Assembly: GCA_009746045.1 (NCBI GenBank)
Contig: RPFO01001075.1
Coordinates: 52,501 to 116,500, forward strand
Origin: Mesostigma viride
Lineage: Eukaryota; Streptophyta; Mesostigmatophyceae; Mesostigmatales; Mesostigmataceae
Reading direction: 5' to 3'
Length of the DNA: 64,000 nucleotides
A model generated the notes under the pieces. That model was not told where the DNA came from, made no database searches, and saw only the letters and a program-made list of their open reading frames with translations. This document shows, piece by piece, positions 48,426 to 58,405 of the stretch. The first letter of the stretch is position 1. Every line of letters begins with the position of its first letter. Made by a program: the position numbers and the translations under genes.

Positions 48426-49680
48426 GCCTGTCAGCCGGGGGTAACCTGGACAGGTCCTTAGATAGTACCCCAGATAAAAATTTTTGCCTGCCTGTGTTTA
48501 TAACCTCTGTAGGAGCTGAATCTTCCCTACCACTACGTGTGCGTCCTCTTATGCTCTTGAATGGTGGTTTAACCGTCCCCCACACCGTTGTAGACCCTTT
48601 CTTGCATGCTGATGAACTTTTGAATGTCTCTGTGTTGGTAGATAGCGGTGCGGCTAGCTCCTTTGTGAGCGAGGCCCTAGTTAGGCGTTTAGGACTAGTC
48701 CCTACCCCTCACACCAAACCTGTCACTGTTCATTATGCTGATGGTCGCACCAGTCATTCCCCGGGTACGGTGTCCCTTCCCCTGGTCATACAAGGACGTA
48801 CTGTCAACCTGACGGCCACTATAGGCCCTATCACTACCGCTGATGTATTACTAGGATTAGATTGGCACCAGGATAATAAGATTACTATTAATTATGATAC
48901 CATGGTCATTTGGTTTCCAGATAGCTCTTACTGGGTACCGGAACGTCATTATAGATTGGAAAATTTATCCTTGGTAGATATTACTCCTCCTACACCTGTT
49001 GATCCTCCCGTAAGACCTATACCTGAAGTATTAATGTCCAATGATGAGTTGCGTTCTGAATTAAAGGAATATGGATATTTATTATGTATGTTCCTTCAGT
49101 TAGAAGTACAGGAGATACCTATCACTAATAATAGTGTGGATATAGATATAAACACAGTGGATACAATAGGAGTGGGATTTACTGAAAATGAAATAGTAAG
49201 ATACATGGCCGTGATAGATTCCTCAAAAGTTTTTGAAGAAAAGACTCCTTCTTATCCTCCTCCTCGTTCTGTTTTACACCGTGTAGTTATCAAGGACGGT
49301 GCAGTTCCTACGCACTCTCCGATGTATAGAATGGGCCCTACCGAGTTAAAGGAACTAAAACAGATTTTAGTGTCACTATTAGAAGCAGGATTGATAGAGC
49401 CTAGTAACTCTCCCTACTCAGCTGGTGTCCTGTTAGTTCCTAAGCCAAATGGCAAGTTTCGCCTAGTTACTGATTATAGGAAGTTGAATGATATTACTGT
49501 GAAGTCTAAATACCCTCTACCTCGTATTGATGATATATTTAATAAGGTTAAAGGTTCCACTTGTTTCACAGTACTGGATTGTGCGGATGGTTTTTGGCAG
49601 TTGCGGATAGCTCCTGAGGATTGCCATAAAACCGCCTTTGCTACCCCTTTTGGTCATTACCAGTTTAGAGTAGCGGCTAT
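48426..49680 (+). CDS. chromovirus protease and first half of reverse transcriptase
   Basis: The retropepsin shows a proper active site, VLVDSGAASSFVS, and the partner motif VLLGLDWHQD. The reverse transcriptase follows: LIEPSNSPYSAGVLLVPKPN, KFRLVTDYRKLND, YPLPRIDDIF and motif A FTVLDCADGFWQLRI. The frame breaks at FGHYQFRVAA where the LINE is inserted (49681-51192); it continues at 51205 with MGLCNSPASFQ. Expression would need the -1 shift from gag. This part of pol is free of frameshifts. Confidence 0.9.
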
Positions 49681-51204
49681 TAAAAAAATTAAATTAAATT
49701 ATAACATGCCTCCGTGGGGAGGTCATGTAGCACATATTCCATGATGGATGGGGTGGAGGAAGCCGCGTGATCGAACTATACTAACGCTAGGCTATCTAGA
49801 AAATCCGAACTACACTACTCATCAAAACGCCTCCTCCGCTTGGGGGGAGGTGGCTTGCCCACAGGGTCGGGCGTGTGCGCCTTGACAATCTTCTTCCACC
49901 GCGTCTTGTCCTGCATGACAGTCCAAAGACGGGAGAGAGAGTGTATGCGGTGCTCAAACTGGGCTGGGACCACTAGGTCGTCCAGCAACATCTGAACGTA
50001 GTTGGTGACAGGTTTCCCTACCCTTTTGGGAATGTCCGCGGGGCCAGGCCAGGTCAGAATATGCCGCCCTGGCTGGCCAAGCCGCTGGGGGCCGGCCAGA
50101 CCAAGGGTGGTGTTGACCTGGCTAGTGCGGGCAAGGTGTCCTACAAATGCTATTCTACGCTGCCTAATCTCGTCCGAAACACGAGGCATGCCATGATACA
50201 AAGACTCTGATGACGGACGCTCGGAAAAACCTACGTTAAGGACCTGCCGGAGCATCCTGTAAACTGTGCCGTCGAGCCGAGCTGCCAGTTTGGGCGGTGG
50301 GAGGGTCCACGCCTCGGCGCCATACAAGAGCACCGTGAGGACGAGGACCTTGAAGAGCATGCGTTTGCGGTGCCCGTCCAGGCCCTTCGAGCGCCAGTAA
50401 GGGGTGAGCGAACGGAGCTTGGCCCAGGCGAGGGCGATGCGGGTGTCCACATCGTCGTCGGTGTCAGGAAGCCAGCTCCCCAACAGCTTGAAGCGGTCGC
50501 GGAACGGGACCTCCGTCCCGTCGAGCAGGCGCGGCAGCGGTGGTTTACTGGAGGCCCCTAGCACCATCGCCTCAGTCTTGACACTAATCTCCAACCCCAC
50601 CGCCCGCGCCTCCAGGCCCAGGCAGTCCAGCCAGGTCTGAATGTGCTCGGGGCGCTCGATGAGGGTGGTATCATCCGCATAAATCAGGTCGGCAAGGCGG
50701 TACCCCGGTCTAACCCCGCCGTGCTCTTTTACGTTAAGGATGTCCAAGCCTGGCTCGAACCCCTTAAGAGCAGTAAAGCGCGCACGTGCCCGGCGCATGA
50801 CGTGATCCACGACAATAATGAACAGGTATGGGGACAGGACACAACCTTGCCACACCCGTGGTGAAGGGGGAATGGTGGAGTGGTGCCCTCCGCAGTCCGC
50901 ACTACTGCCTGTGAGCCCTCATACAGTCGGCGAATGGCAGCAATAAACGCAGGTGGTACCCGATCCAGAGCTAGGATGGCCCAAAGAGCCTCCCAGAGAA
51001 CCGTGTCAAAGGCCTTGATATAGTCAACAAAAATGAAGACCAGCGGCAAACTGTCAGGGGGAAGTCGACGCACCTCCTCCATCAACCGGCGCGCGACAAA
51101 CACAGCCATGACAGTGCCTACGACCACTACGGAAACCCATCTGAGACTCACCCAGGTGTGGGTCCAGCGCGGCGCGGAGCCTGTGCAGCATCAGTAGCGG
51201 CTAT
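49669..51204 (-). mobile_element. 5'-truncated LINE inserted in chromovirus reverse transcriptase
   Basis: The insert is 49681-51192 (1,512 bp), flanked by the 12-bp duplication AGTAGCGGCTAT (49669-49680 and 51193-51204). The element runs on the minus strand; its 3' end is a tail of TTTAATTTAATTTTTTT-type repeats abutting the left duplication. The 5' end starts abruptly inside the RT domain, so this is a normal 5'-truncated target-primed insertion. Confidence 0.92.
49815..51190 (-). pseudogene. LINE reverse transcriptase and C-terminal region
   Basis: From the 5' side on the minus strand: AALDPHLGESQMGFR, VARRLMEEVRRLPPDSLP, motif A FIFVDYIKAFDTVLWEAL, LYEGSQAVVRTAEG, motif B WQGCVLSPYLFIIVVDH, motif C LIYADDTTLI, thumb KLLGSWLPDTDDDVDTR, and a C-terminal FVGHLARTSQ segment, ending RRRRFDE at 49815. 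There are two frame breaks near 51150 and 50860; the stretch from 50855 to 49815 is a single open frame of 346 codons. No endonuclease is present because of 5' truncation. Confidence 0.9.
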
Positions 51205-51603
51205 GGGACTCTGTAACTCGCCTGCCTCTTTTCAAATGTTAATGAATGAAGTGCTTAGACCTGTTATGGGAAATTCTCACCTTCCTCAGGTGTCCTCTGA
51301 TTTAAAGGATCCTTCCTTCTCCTCTGTTTCTTTATCTGAGCATGACCGTTCTTGTGCTCAAGCTTACTTAGATGATATCCTTATTTACTCTCCTGATTTT
51401 GAAACGCACCTACGTGATTTAAAGAAAGTATTAGAAATAATGGCTGAAAATTCTTTGTGGGCGCGCCGTGCTAAAGTTCGTTCGGGTAGGAGTGTCCCAT
51501 TTTTAGGGCACGTTCTGTCAGATGCCGGGGTCGCTACCGACCCGGATAAAACTAAGTCAATTCAGGAATGGCCTACTCCTACCGACGTTGAAGGTGTACG
51601 TAG
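51205..51603 (+). CDS. chromovirus reverse transcriptase, second half
   Basis: Resumes after the LINE with MGLCNSPASFQMLMNEVL, the catalytic box YLDDILIYS, and thumb VPFLGHVLSDAGVATDPDK. It stops at DVEGVR where Copia-B2 is inserted at 51604; the next residues SFLGIASYYRRFI are encoded from 58406. The canonical YLDD contrasts with the HGDD of the copia elements. Confidence 0.9.
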
Positions 51604-52185
51604 TGTTATATTATAGGTTTCAGCTCGCAGTCACATGGAAATAATTAATGATTGTGTGCCGGTACTTAGCCATTTTGTGGTTCGAGGCGTTCGGGTTAAT
51701 TCAGCACATTGGGACTTAGCCGTTTTGAGGTTCGGCTGAATTTTGGCTTGTGTGATCCACAACGATTTAAGTTACGCTGTGTGCGTTATGCCTCGTGAGT
51801 TACGCCCTAGACTTTGGCTGTGCGGCACTGGTCCGGTACTGAGGTGCGGACTAGGATTCTGGGTACTGCCGGCTGGCGTGACAAGTGGCGAGATACTGGT
51901 GTGTGTCGATTGGTCGGTACTCGGCTGGTGTGTTGTAACGGAGATGTGTAACGGAGATGCGTTCCCAGGCTTGCGTCGGTGCCTAGCGCGCAGGCTAGCC
52001 TAGCCGCCTGACAGACGATGATGATCCAAAAGCCAGCATTGTGTTGCGGCGGTCCAACGGTTGTTGCTGCTATGCTGGCAATGGCTATGGTTGCGCTGGT
52101 AAATTAAGCTGGGGGCTTGGCTCTGAGTTTGTAACCTGATTACCGTAAAATTATCATTTAATAAAATTCGAACTCGATTTTAACA
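51604..52185 (+). repeat. Copia-B2 5' LTR
   Basis: Starts TGTTATATTATAGG and ends GATTTTAACA. It differs from the 3' LTR at a CAGCACATT/CGGCGCATT site and by one base in AGCGCGCAGG/AGCGCCGCAGG. Confidence 0.95.
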
Positions 52186-52225
52186 TGTACTAGGACGGGG
52201 TTAATTAATAAGGAAAAACGTAGCA

Positions 52226-53200
52226 ATGTCGGATCAAGAACAAGAAGAGACGGATTCGAGAAAGCGTACTGGGTGGAAGGATTTAAGAAATGAGAAGAAT
52301 TTGATAGAGCTGTGCAAAACACGAGTCGGGACAATTCCTCTTGATGCGGCAGTGACATTGGTAGAGGATTTCTGTGACAGGTTTGAGGCGTTTGTGGCGG
52401 ATCATGCAGATAAAACCGAGGATCTGTATGGGCTATTCCGGGATGCCGGAATGTTTAGAGCCGACAACGCCATTCTAGTAAATTGCCTGCGCTCCTGCCG
52501 TGACGAGAAAATCGAGGGCGCTGCAATTGGAGGTAGGTTGCGTGCAGCACTTCTTGAATCGAAAGCATCTGCCAAGTCTCGTCATGTTGGCATTTATAAT
52601 TGGGTGCCGAAGCGTCCCTACACACTCGACCTTCTCGCTTTGAGAAATGCGAGAAACGAGAGTGTAAAGGATGGCATTCCGGTGGTGGAACTGGCGGTGG
52701 TGGACCGTTATGTTCGCAATGCCAAGGACCTTAATTTCCAGAATGCCATGGCAGCTCTCAAGCGTGAGAAAGCCGAGGATGATCTCAATAAGGCGATTGA
52801 GGTTATCACGGGCATTGTCGAGGGTGAGGAGAGGGACATGGTGGCCCAACTGCGGGCCCAAGGTAAGCTCAATGAGCTGGGTCTGATTTCCCCTGCATTA
52901 CCGCCTGTCGCTGTGAATTCCATTCCTTCTTCTGGTGGTGCCCAAGGTGGTGCTGCTAAAGCGCCGGATGGGGGCAAGGTGGCCGCCATTGCGGGCGGTG
53001 GTGGCTCTAGCGGCGCGGGGCCCAGCGGGCCTCGGGGCAATGGGGGCCCGATGCGTAGGGGCAATAAGGGCAGCTTCAGCCGAGCGCAGCGCATGCCTGG
53101 GAAGCGATGGCAGCAAGGTAGACAGCAGCCATACCCGCAGCAGCAGCAGCATGCACAACAGCCTGCAGCTGCGTCGCCGTATCAGCAGCAACAGCGCTCG

Positions 53201-53237
<37 letters not shown>

Positions 53238-53449
53238 GTGCACAGCCGGCGGTGCATGGGGCATGCTTTGTGTGTGGGAAGTCGGGACACATGGCAGCCA
53301 ATTGCTATCACAGGCACAAGGACACTCTCCAGGCACGCAGCAACGCCAACTCGCAAGCACCAGCGGTGTGTCACAGGTGTGGGCAGCCAGGGCACTTTGC
53401 GAGGGACACTCACCTGTGCCCAGCGGCCCAGGGCGGTGGCCGTAGGTGA
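52226..53449 (+). CDS. Copia-B2 gag
   Basis: A 407-residue capsid/nucleocapsid protein. The charged N-terminus (MSDQEQEETDSRKRTG) leads into a helical capsid-like region of about 210 residues. A Gly/Ser/Pro-rich linker and a Gln-rich stretch (residues about 300-345, from CAG repeats) follow. Then comes knuckle 1, CFVCGKSGHMAANC (CX2CX4HX4C), and knuckle 2, CHRCGQPGHFARDTHLC, whose last Cys is displaced (CX2CX4HX7C). The start is the ATG 41 bases after the LTR. It ends RR-UGA, and the following in-frame codons (LGEVG) lead straight to the pol ATG, so pol is most likely made by reading through this stop. Confidence 0.95.
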
Positions 53450-53453
53450 CTAG
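53447..53453 (+). promoter_or_regulatory. candidate stop-codon readthrough site UGA CUAG
   Basis: The gag stop TGA at 53447-53449 is followed by CTAG. UGA with a CUA(G) 3' context is the best-documented leaky-stop signal in viral and animal readthrough genes. Gag and pol are in the same frame with no other stop between them. The identical arrangement is kept in Copia-B1 (minus, near 40050-40058). Confidence 0.7.
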
Positions 53454-53464
53454 GTGAGGTTGGC

Positions 53465-56400
53465 ATGCGGGCTGGTGCAGGGGAGGCCAGCTCGACCCCC
53501 CAGGTGTACTCACCCTACCTGGGTGCTCAGGTGGCGGTGCTAGCAGGCACTAGGGAGAAGGGGGGCCACCTGGAGCATGGGACAGCTGCAGAAGGGGGAA
53601 GGGCAGTGTCTCAGGGGATGGGGAATGAGTGGGTTGGAGGCGCTGCAGGGGGGCACACCGCAGCGGGCGGGCCGCCGGTAGGTGGTACCTCACCAGACCC
53701 TAGTTCAGCACATGTGAATGGTGCGGCGTGCGGTGAGGCAGCCGGGTCGCTCAGTGTACTTAACATGGCCACACGGTTACACAAAGCACTAGGGCATGGG
53801 CATGCGGGTGAGGAGTGGGCAGCCATGCTAGGGTTCACAGACTTAGTGGATATGTGCAAGCAGGTGTGGTTAAGGTGTCGCAAATGTCAGGAGCGGGCAC
53901 CTAAACCGCACAAGTTCCATGCACGTAGGCCAGAGTTTGAGCGAGGTGTGGTGCAGTGTGATGTATTCATGTATGACGACAGAGACTACGTGCTTGCAGT
54001 GGGCAGGTTCTCCAGGTACAAGGTCATGGTGCCACTTGAGCGCAAGCTGAAGGAGCACTTGTGTGATGCATTGCGTCTCCTCAGGTCCAAGTTTGGTGTG
54101 GCATCTGTGTTGGAGTGCGATCAGCAGTTTGAGTGCTGTGTGGGTGAGCCGGGTGTGGGGAAGATAGAACTTGCTGGGGTAGCTGACCACGAGCACCAGG
54201 GTCTTGTCGAGCGCCACATACAGACATCGAAGCAGGTGATGGCATGCATGGAGAAGATGAGAACAGGCTCGTATCGTGAGAGGCTGGTGATCTGCAATGA
54301 GATAGAGCAATGTCTCAACAACCGTGTAATGGTCAAGGTGTTGGGTGGGCAGGTGGCAGTCACGCCTAAGGGAGTGGAGATGGGCTTGTTGTCACCTGAG
54401 GCTGTGGAAGAGTACAGGGATTATTTGAGCGATCGTTACGTGCGCATGGTAAAGATGGACCTGCGACGTGGACAGGTTTATGTGCCGTGCGTGAACGCCA
54501 GGGTCTGGGCCTACGCGGAGGGCAGTCATGGAAAACGGGGCCTATGGAGAGGTCCCGGTGTGGTCAAGGAGATCGATCCTGATCACATGCTTGCTTCGGT
54601 AGCGCTAGAGGACAGTTGCTACGACAAGCTGCTAGCGTGGAAACACCTGCGCCCCTACTATGACGGGCTGGGGCCGCCAGACCCACCCGCTGAGGAAGGT
54701 GTTAGGGACCCCAGTGTGCAGGCTGGGGGTGAGGCGGGGGATCCCGGGGCTGCAGGGGGGGTGAGGGAGGGGGGTGGGCCTGATCAACCTACTCGCTCCC
54801 TTTCGCCGGAAGCTGGGTTGCCACCTTCCAAGGGCGGTCCCGCTAGCGTGGGGTCGGGCGGTTCGGGGGTTGCCCCAGCCGTTGACGACCAGGAGAAGCA
54901 GCGCGCCGCGGTACTAGCCCGCCTAGTGGAGCGCCTGCAGGAAGCTCGACGCGCTGCCACGGTGGGCGAGCAGCGGCAGTTGGGGGGCAACATCTCGCGG
55001 GCCGGCAAGGAGCGGGTGGCCGAAGGTGGGATGGTACCACGGTCCGGTGAGGCGGGTGAGCCAGCCGAAGGTGGGGTTGCACGGGCCGGCGATGCTGGGG
55101 CATTGACCGCAGGTGCGGGGCAGCAGGCTGGTGGCGTTGGCGGGTTGGCCGACGCGGGGCCTATATTGCCGAGTGAGGGCGACAGCCCCATGGACGACAG
55201 CGAGGCTGTCGAGGAGAGAGGTGAGCCAGGTGAGCTGGTGGCTGCGGTCTCTAAGCTTGCCAACTGGTATTCGGACGGGCTGGGTAGTTGTCGATTGGAA
55301 GTGGACACTGACGCGGTGGTGTGCTTGCTGGGTGAGGGAGTAGCCAGGCATCTGCCGTGCACTGCGTCCAGGTGGAGGTATGTGGAGGACTTCTCCGGGT
55401 TAGTGAGGATGCCGGTGCGGGGTGAGGTAATGCTGACGATCTTGGGGAGAGAGACGCCGTTTTGCGTGCTCGAGGGGTATGATGGACCCGCCATTTTGGG
55501 ACTTCCTTTCCTGGACCATCCTGATGTGCGGATTCAGAGCTCATTGCTAACCCGAGTAGGTCACGGGTCGATAGAGCTACAGTCTTACAAGTCAGTCGAG
55601 CCTCTCAGTCGCATTTGCAGCACAGTGGCTAGGCTAGCAGCACTGTCGGGTACGGAGGGTGTAGCGTGGGGCGCTGATCTCCCGCCAGCTGCTGACCTGG
55701 TTATGCCTGCATTACTGCATCCCAACAGCCTAGGAATCACTGAGAGGGACATAGCCGCACATTCCCCGATCACATTCCCTGAGCTTGTACTGCAGATGTC
55801 AACGCCTAGTGGGTTCTCGAGCTGGTGGTGTGCATTCCGTAAGGCACTTGAGGAGTGGCAGGGCTACGGGGTGTATGAACCGCTTGACACGGTGCCGAAG
55901 GGGGCTAGGGTGCTTCCGCTGAAGATGGTGCTGTCCCACAAGGTGAAGGCAGGTGTGGAGATCTGCTACGTGAGGCCGGTATCACAAGAGTTTGCAGGTA
56001 CTAGCCCGCTGGCCAAGGAGGAGCTCTACACCCCAGGGATGGCATGGGACACGTTCAGGATGGTTAGCATGATTTTTCTTAGCTTTCTGGACGAAGGCAA
56101 GGACTACGCGTGTGCGTCCATTGATGTCAAGCGCGCATTCCCTAACTCTAGCGAGGAAGTGGCGCAAGAGGTGTGGGAGGGTACTCCGCCTCTAGTGGTG
56201 CAGACGCCGCCGTTCTGGAAGGAGGTGGTCACGTCTGAGTTCATGGGTCTGTGCAAGGCTATAGAGGGTCTGCAGAGCGCGTCGATTGTTTGGAGGATAA
56301 CCCTCATGCGTGCGTTGGGTGAGATCGCAGAGTTTGAGGTATCTCCCTACGACCCATCGTTGTTCGTGGCGCGGATGCCGTCTGGTCCTATGTTTGTACA

Positions 56401-57343
56401 ACTGCATGGGGATGACTTGCGTGTCATTGCTTCGCGGTCAGCCTTGCATGCATTCTATGCTGACATTGGGCGGCGGTTCCCAGTGGGTGAGTTGCAGCAA
56501 TTGGGGCCGCAGACGCCACGGGTGTTTTGCGGGGTGGTGCAAACCCTGCGGGTGGTGTCGGGTAAGCACCGGATGCACTTGGGTATTCCTGACAAGTACA
56601 GGGAGGAGCTCATGCGCGATGTGGAGGAGTTGTGCGCCAAGGGTTTGTGGAGCAGATTGCGTGGCAAGCTCGGCTGGATGGCAGCGGTGTGTGGGCCTGA
56701 CCTGCTGGTGTTAAGTAGGACTGTGGATGAGGTGTTGGCTCTCGTTTCTCCGTCTGTGATCAAGCAGTATGTTGCTGAGAGCCAGGGTGTAGTACTTTCT
56801 GGTTTGTCTCTTTCTCAGCCGATTGTGTTGCATTGCTTTGCTGACACGTCTGGCGAGGGCAGGGAGCTCACCAAGACGAGAGCTCGCATGGGCGGCTTGT
56901 TTGTGCTCTCCAACCCCAAGGGCAATGGTTCGCTCTGTGGGTGGTACTCTAGGTTGTGCCGCAGGGTGGCAGTTGGATCGGATACCAATGAGTGTCGCGG
57001 GGTGTGTGAGTGCATCAAGGCGTCCCTGTATCTAGAGCAATTTCTGCGCTGGATGGGCAAGTGGCTGGATGCTCGTTTGGTACTGACCACGACTGTGCAT
57101 ACCGACAGTCAGCCGCTTGTGAGTTTCATTCTCAACAGCCTGTCCAGGACGCGCGACCTGGATTTCCTACTACTCAAGGAACTGTCATACGCAGTGAGCG
57201 TGCTTCATCTACCTGGGAAGCTCAACCCGGCTGATGCGCTGACCAAGCTGTTTGCTGGGGCGCGCGACCAGTATCGCCTCCTGCGGATGGTCATGGGGGG
57301 CTCTCTCGGGGATCTGCAAGGACTGCTGGAGGGTTTGATGTAG
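53465..57343 (+). CDS. Copia-B2 pol: integrase, protease-like, reverse transcriptase, RNase H
   Basis: A 1,292-residue polyprotein, fully open. Order: zinc HHCC (His106, His111, Cys138, Cys141); integrase core Asp166 (QCDVFMYD), Asp219 (ECDQQF), Glu249 (GLVERH); an SH3-like tail (KRGLWRGPGVVKEI); and a long Gly/Pro/Ala-rich linker (about 400-590). A retropepsin-like domain comes next, with DTD at 614-616 (LEVDTDAVVCLLG) and AILGLPFLDH. RT follows, with motif A IDVKRAF (Asp887) and catalytic LHGDDLRVI (981-984). RNase H has FADTSGEG (Asp1127), ECRGV, HTDSQPL and closing NPADALTKL. No protease lies before the integrase, so the order is INT-PR-RT-RH instead of PR-INT-RT-RH. The ATG at 53465 may not be used, since readthrough from gag is in frame. 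RT and RNase H are clearly copia-type. Confidence 0.95.
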   Translation: MRAGAGEASSTPQVYSPYLGAQVAVLAGTREKGGHLEHGTAAEGGRAVSQGMGNEWVGGAAGGHTAAGGPPVGGTSPDPSSAHVNGAACGEAAGSLSVLNMATRLHKALGHGHAGEEWAAMLGFTDLVDMCKQVWLRCRKCQERAPKPHKFHARRPEFERGVVQCDVFMYDDRDYVLAVGRFSRYKVMVPLERKLKEHLCDALRLLRSKFGVASVLECDQQFECCVGEPGVGKIELAGVADHEHQGLVERHIQTSKQVMACMEKMRTGSYRERLVICNEIEQCLNNRVMVKVLGGQVAVTPKGVEMGLLSPEAVEEYRDYLSDRYVRMVKMDLRRGQVYVPCVNARVWAYAEGSHGKRGLWRGPGVVKEIDPDHMLASVALEDSCYDKLLAWKHLRPYYDGLGPPDPPAEEGVRDPSVQAGGEAGDPGAAGGVREGGGPDQPTRSLSPEAGLPPSKGGPASVGSGGSGVAPAVDDQEKQRAAVLARLVERLQEARRAATVGEQRQLGGNISRAGKERVAEGGMVPRSGEAGEPAEGGVARAGDAGALTAGAGQQAGGVGGLADAGPILPSEGDSPMDDSEAVEERGEPGELVAAVSKLANWYSDGLGSCRLEVDTDAVVCLLGEGVARHLPCTASRWRYVEDFSGLVRMPVRGEVMLTILGRETPFCVLEGYDGPAILGLPFLDHPDVRIQSSLLTRVGHGSIELQSYKSVEPLSRICSTVARLAALSGTEGVAWGADLPPAADLVMPALLHPNSLGITERDIAAHSPITFPELVLQMSTPSGFSSWWCAFRKALEEWQGYGVYEPLDTVPKGARVLPLKMVLSHKVKAGVEICYVRPVSQEFAGTSPLAKEELYTPGMAWDTFRMVSMIFLSFLDEGKDYACASIDVKRAFPNSSEEVAQEVWEGTPPLVVQTPPFWKEVVTSEFMGLCKAIEGLQSASIVWRITLMRALGEIAEFEVSPYDPSLFVARMPSGPMFVQLHGDDLRVIASRSALHAFYADIGRRFPVGELQQLGPQTPRVFCGVVQTLRVVSGKHRMHLGIPDKYREELMRDVEELCAKGLWSRLRGKLGWMAAVCGPDLLVLSRTVDEVLALVSPSVIKQYVAESQGVVLSGLSLSQPIVLHCFADTSGEGRELTKTRARMGGLFVLSNPKGNGSLCGWYSRLCRRVAVGSDTNECRGVCECIKASLYLEQFLRWMGKWLDARLVLTTTVHTDSQPLVSFILNSLSRTRDLDFLLLKELSYAVSVLHLPGKLNPADALTKLFAGARDQYRLLRMVMGGSLGDLQGLLEGLM

Positions 57344-57817
57344 ATCTGGGCAATGGACCATGTGGCATGAGAATTTCAGGCTGGCAGGCGTTGGGACGCA
57401 TTACATGTGGGCTGGGAATGACCCCTGGATCGAGCCCATCTCAGGATGACCCAGTACGGTTGGATAACTCTATCTTGGTGGGGATGTACCTGATGGGATG
57501 GTCCTGGGTTGAGGACCTGATCGGAGGCGGGGACTGTGGTTGGTGATGTGTGAAAGTCCGTGGGTTCAGGGTGTGGTTGGTGTTGGAGCCGAGGGTGGTC
57601 TTTTGATCAGTCTTGTATTCTCGCTTGCTTACTTGACTTACTGACAGATGCTGGTTGTACTACCAGGGCGTGAATGGGCGCCAAGTGAGGGGTGCGGACT
57701 CCCCTAGTACATAGCGTCCTGTGTTAGTGCTTCCTGGTGAGGTGTCTGTCGGTTACTCTCGAGCTGAGTGAGATAATGATTGGTGGGATGTGTGACTGCT
57801 CGGGAAAAAGCGGCTGG
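57344..57817 (+). other. Copia-B2 3' untranslated region with polypurine-like tract
   Basis: No further ORF. It ends GGGAAAAAGCGGCTGG directly before the 3' LTR, a candidate plus-strand primer tract. Confidence 0.65.
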
Positions 57818-58400
57818 TGTTATATTATAGGTTTCAGCTCGCAGTCACATGGAAATAATTAATGATTGTGTGCCGGTACTTAGCCATTTTGTGGTTCGAG
57901 GCGTTCGGGTTAATTCGGCGCATTGGGACTTAGCCGTTTTGAGGTTCGGCTGAATTTTGGCTTGTGTGATCCACAACGATTTAAGTTACGCTGTGTGCGT
58001 TATGCCTCGTGAGTTACGCCCTAGACTTTGGCTGTGCGGCACTGGTCCGGTACTGAGGTGCGGACTAGGATTCTGGGTACTGCCGGCTGGCGTGACAAGT
58101 GGCGAGATACTGGTGTGTGTCGATTGGTCGGTACTCGGCTGGTGTGTTGTAACGGAGATGTGTAACGGAGATGCGTTCCCAGGCTTGCGTCGGTGCCTAG
58201 CGCCGCAGGCTAGCCTAGCCGCCTGACAGACGATGATGATCCAAAAGCCAGCATTGTGTTGCGGCGGTCCAACGGTTGTTGCTGCTATGCTGGCAATGGC
58301 TATGGTTGCGCTGGTAAATTAAGCTGGGGGCTTGGCTCTGAGTTTGTAACCTGATTACCGTAAAATTATCATTTAATAAAATTCGAACTCGATTTTAACA
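57818..58400 (+). repeat. Copia-B2 3' LTR
   Basis: 583 bp, TGTTATATT..TTTTAACA, followed by the duplication CGTAG and the resumed chromovirus pol. Confidence 0.95.
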
Positions 58401-58405
58401 CGTAG

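Larger units (their letters stand above)
51599..58405 (+). mobile_element. Copia-B2: apparently intact copia-like retrotransposon, 5-bp duplication CGTAG
   Basis: The element is 51604-58400 (6,797 bp) with CGTAG at 51599-51603 and 58401-58405. The LTRs are 582 and 583 bp, with about three differences by eye. Gag and pol are full length and undisturbed, sharing one frame with a single UGA between them. It is inserted in the chromovirus reverse transcriptase between codons for DVEGVR and SFLGIASYY. Confidence 0.97.
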
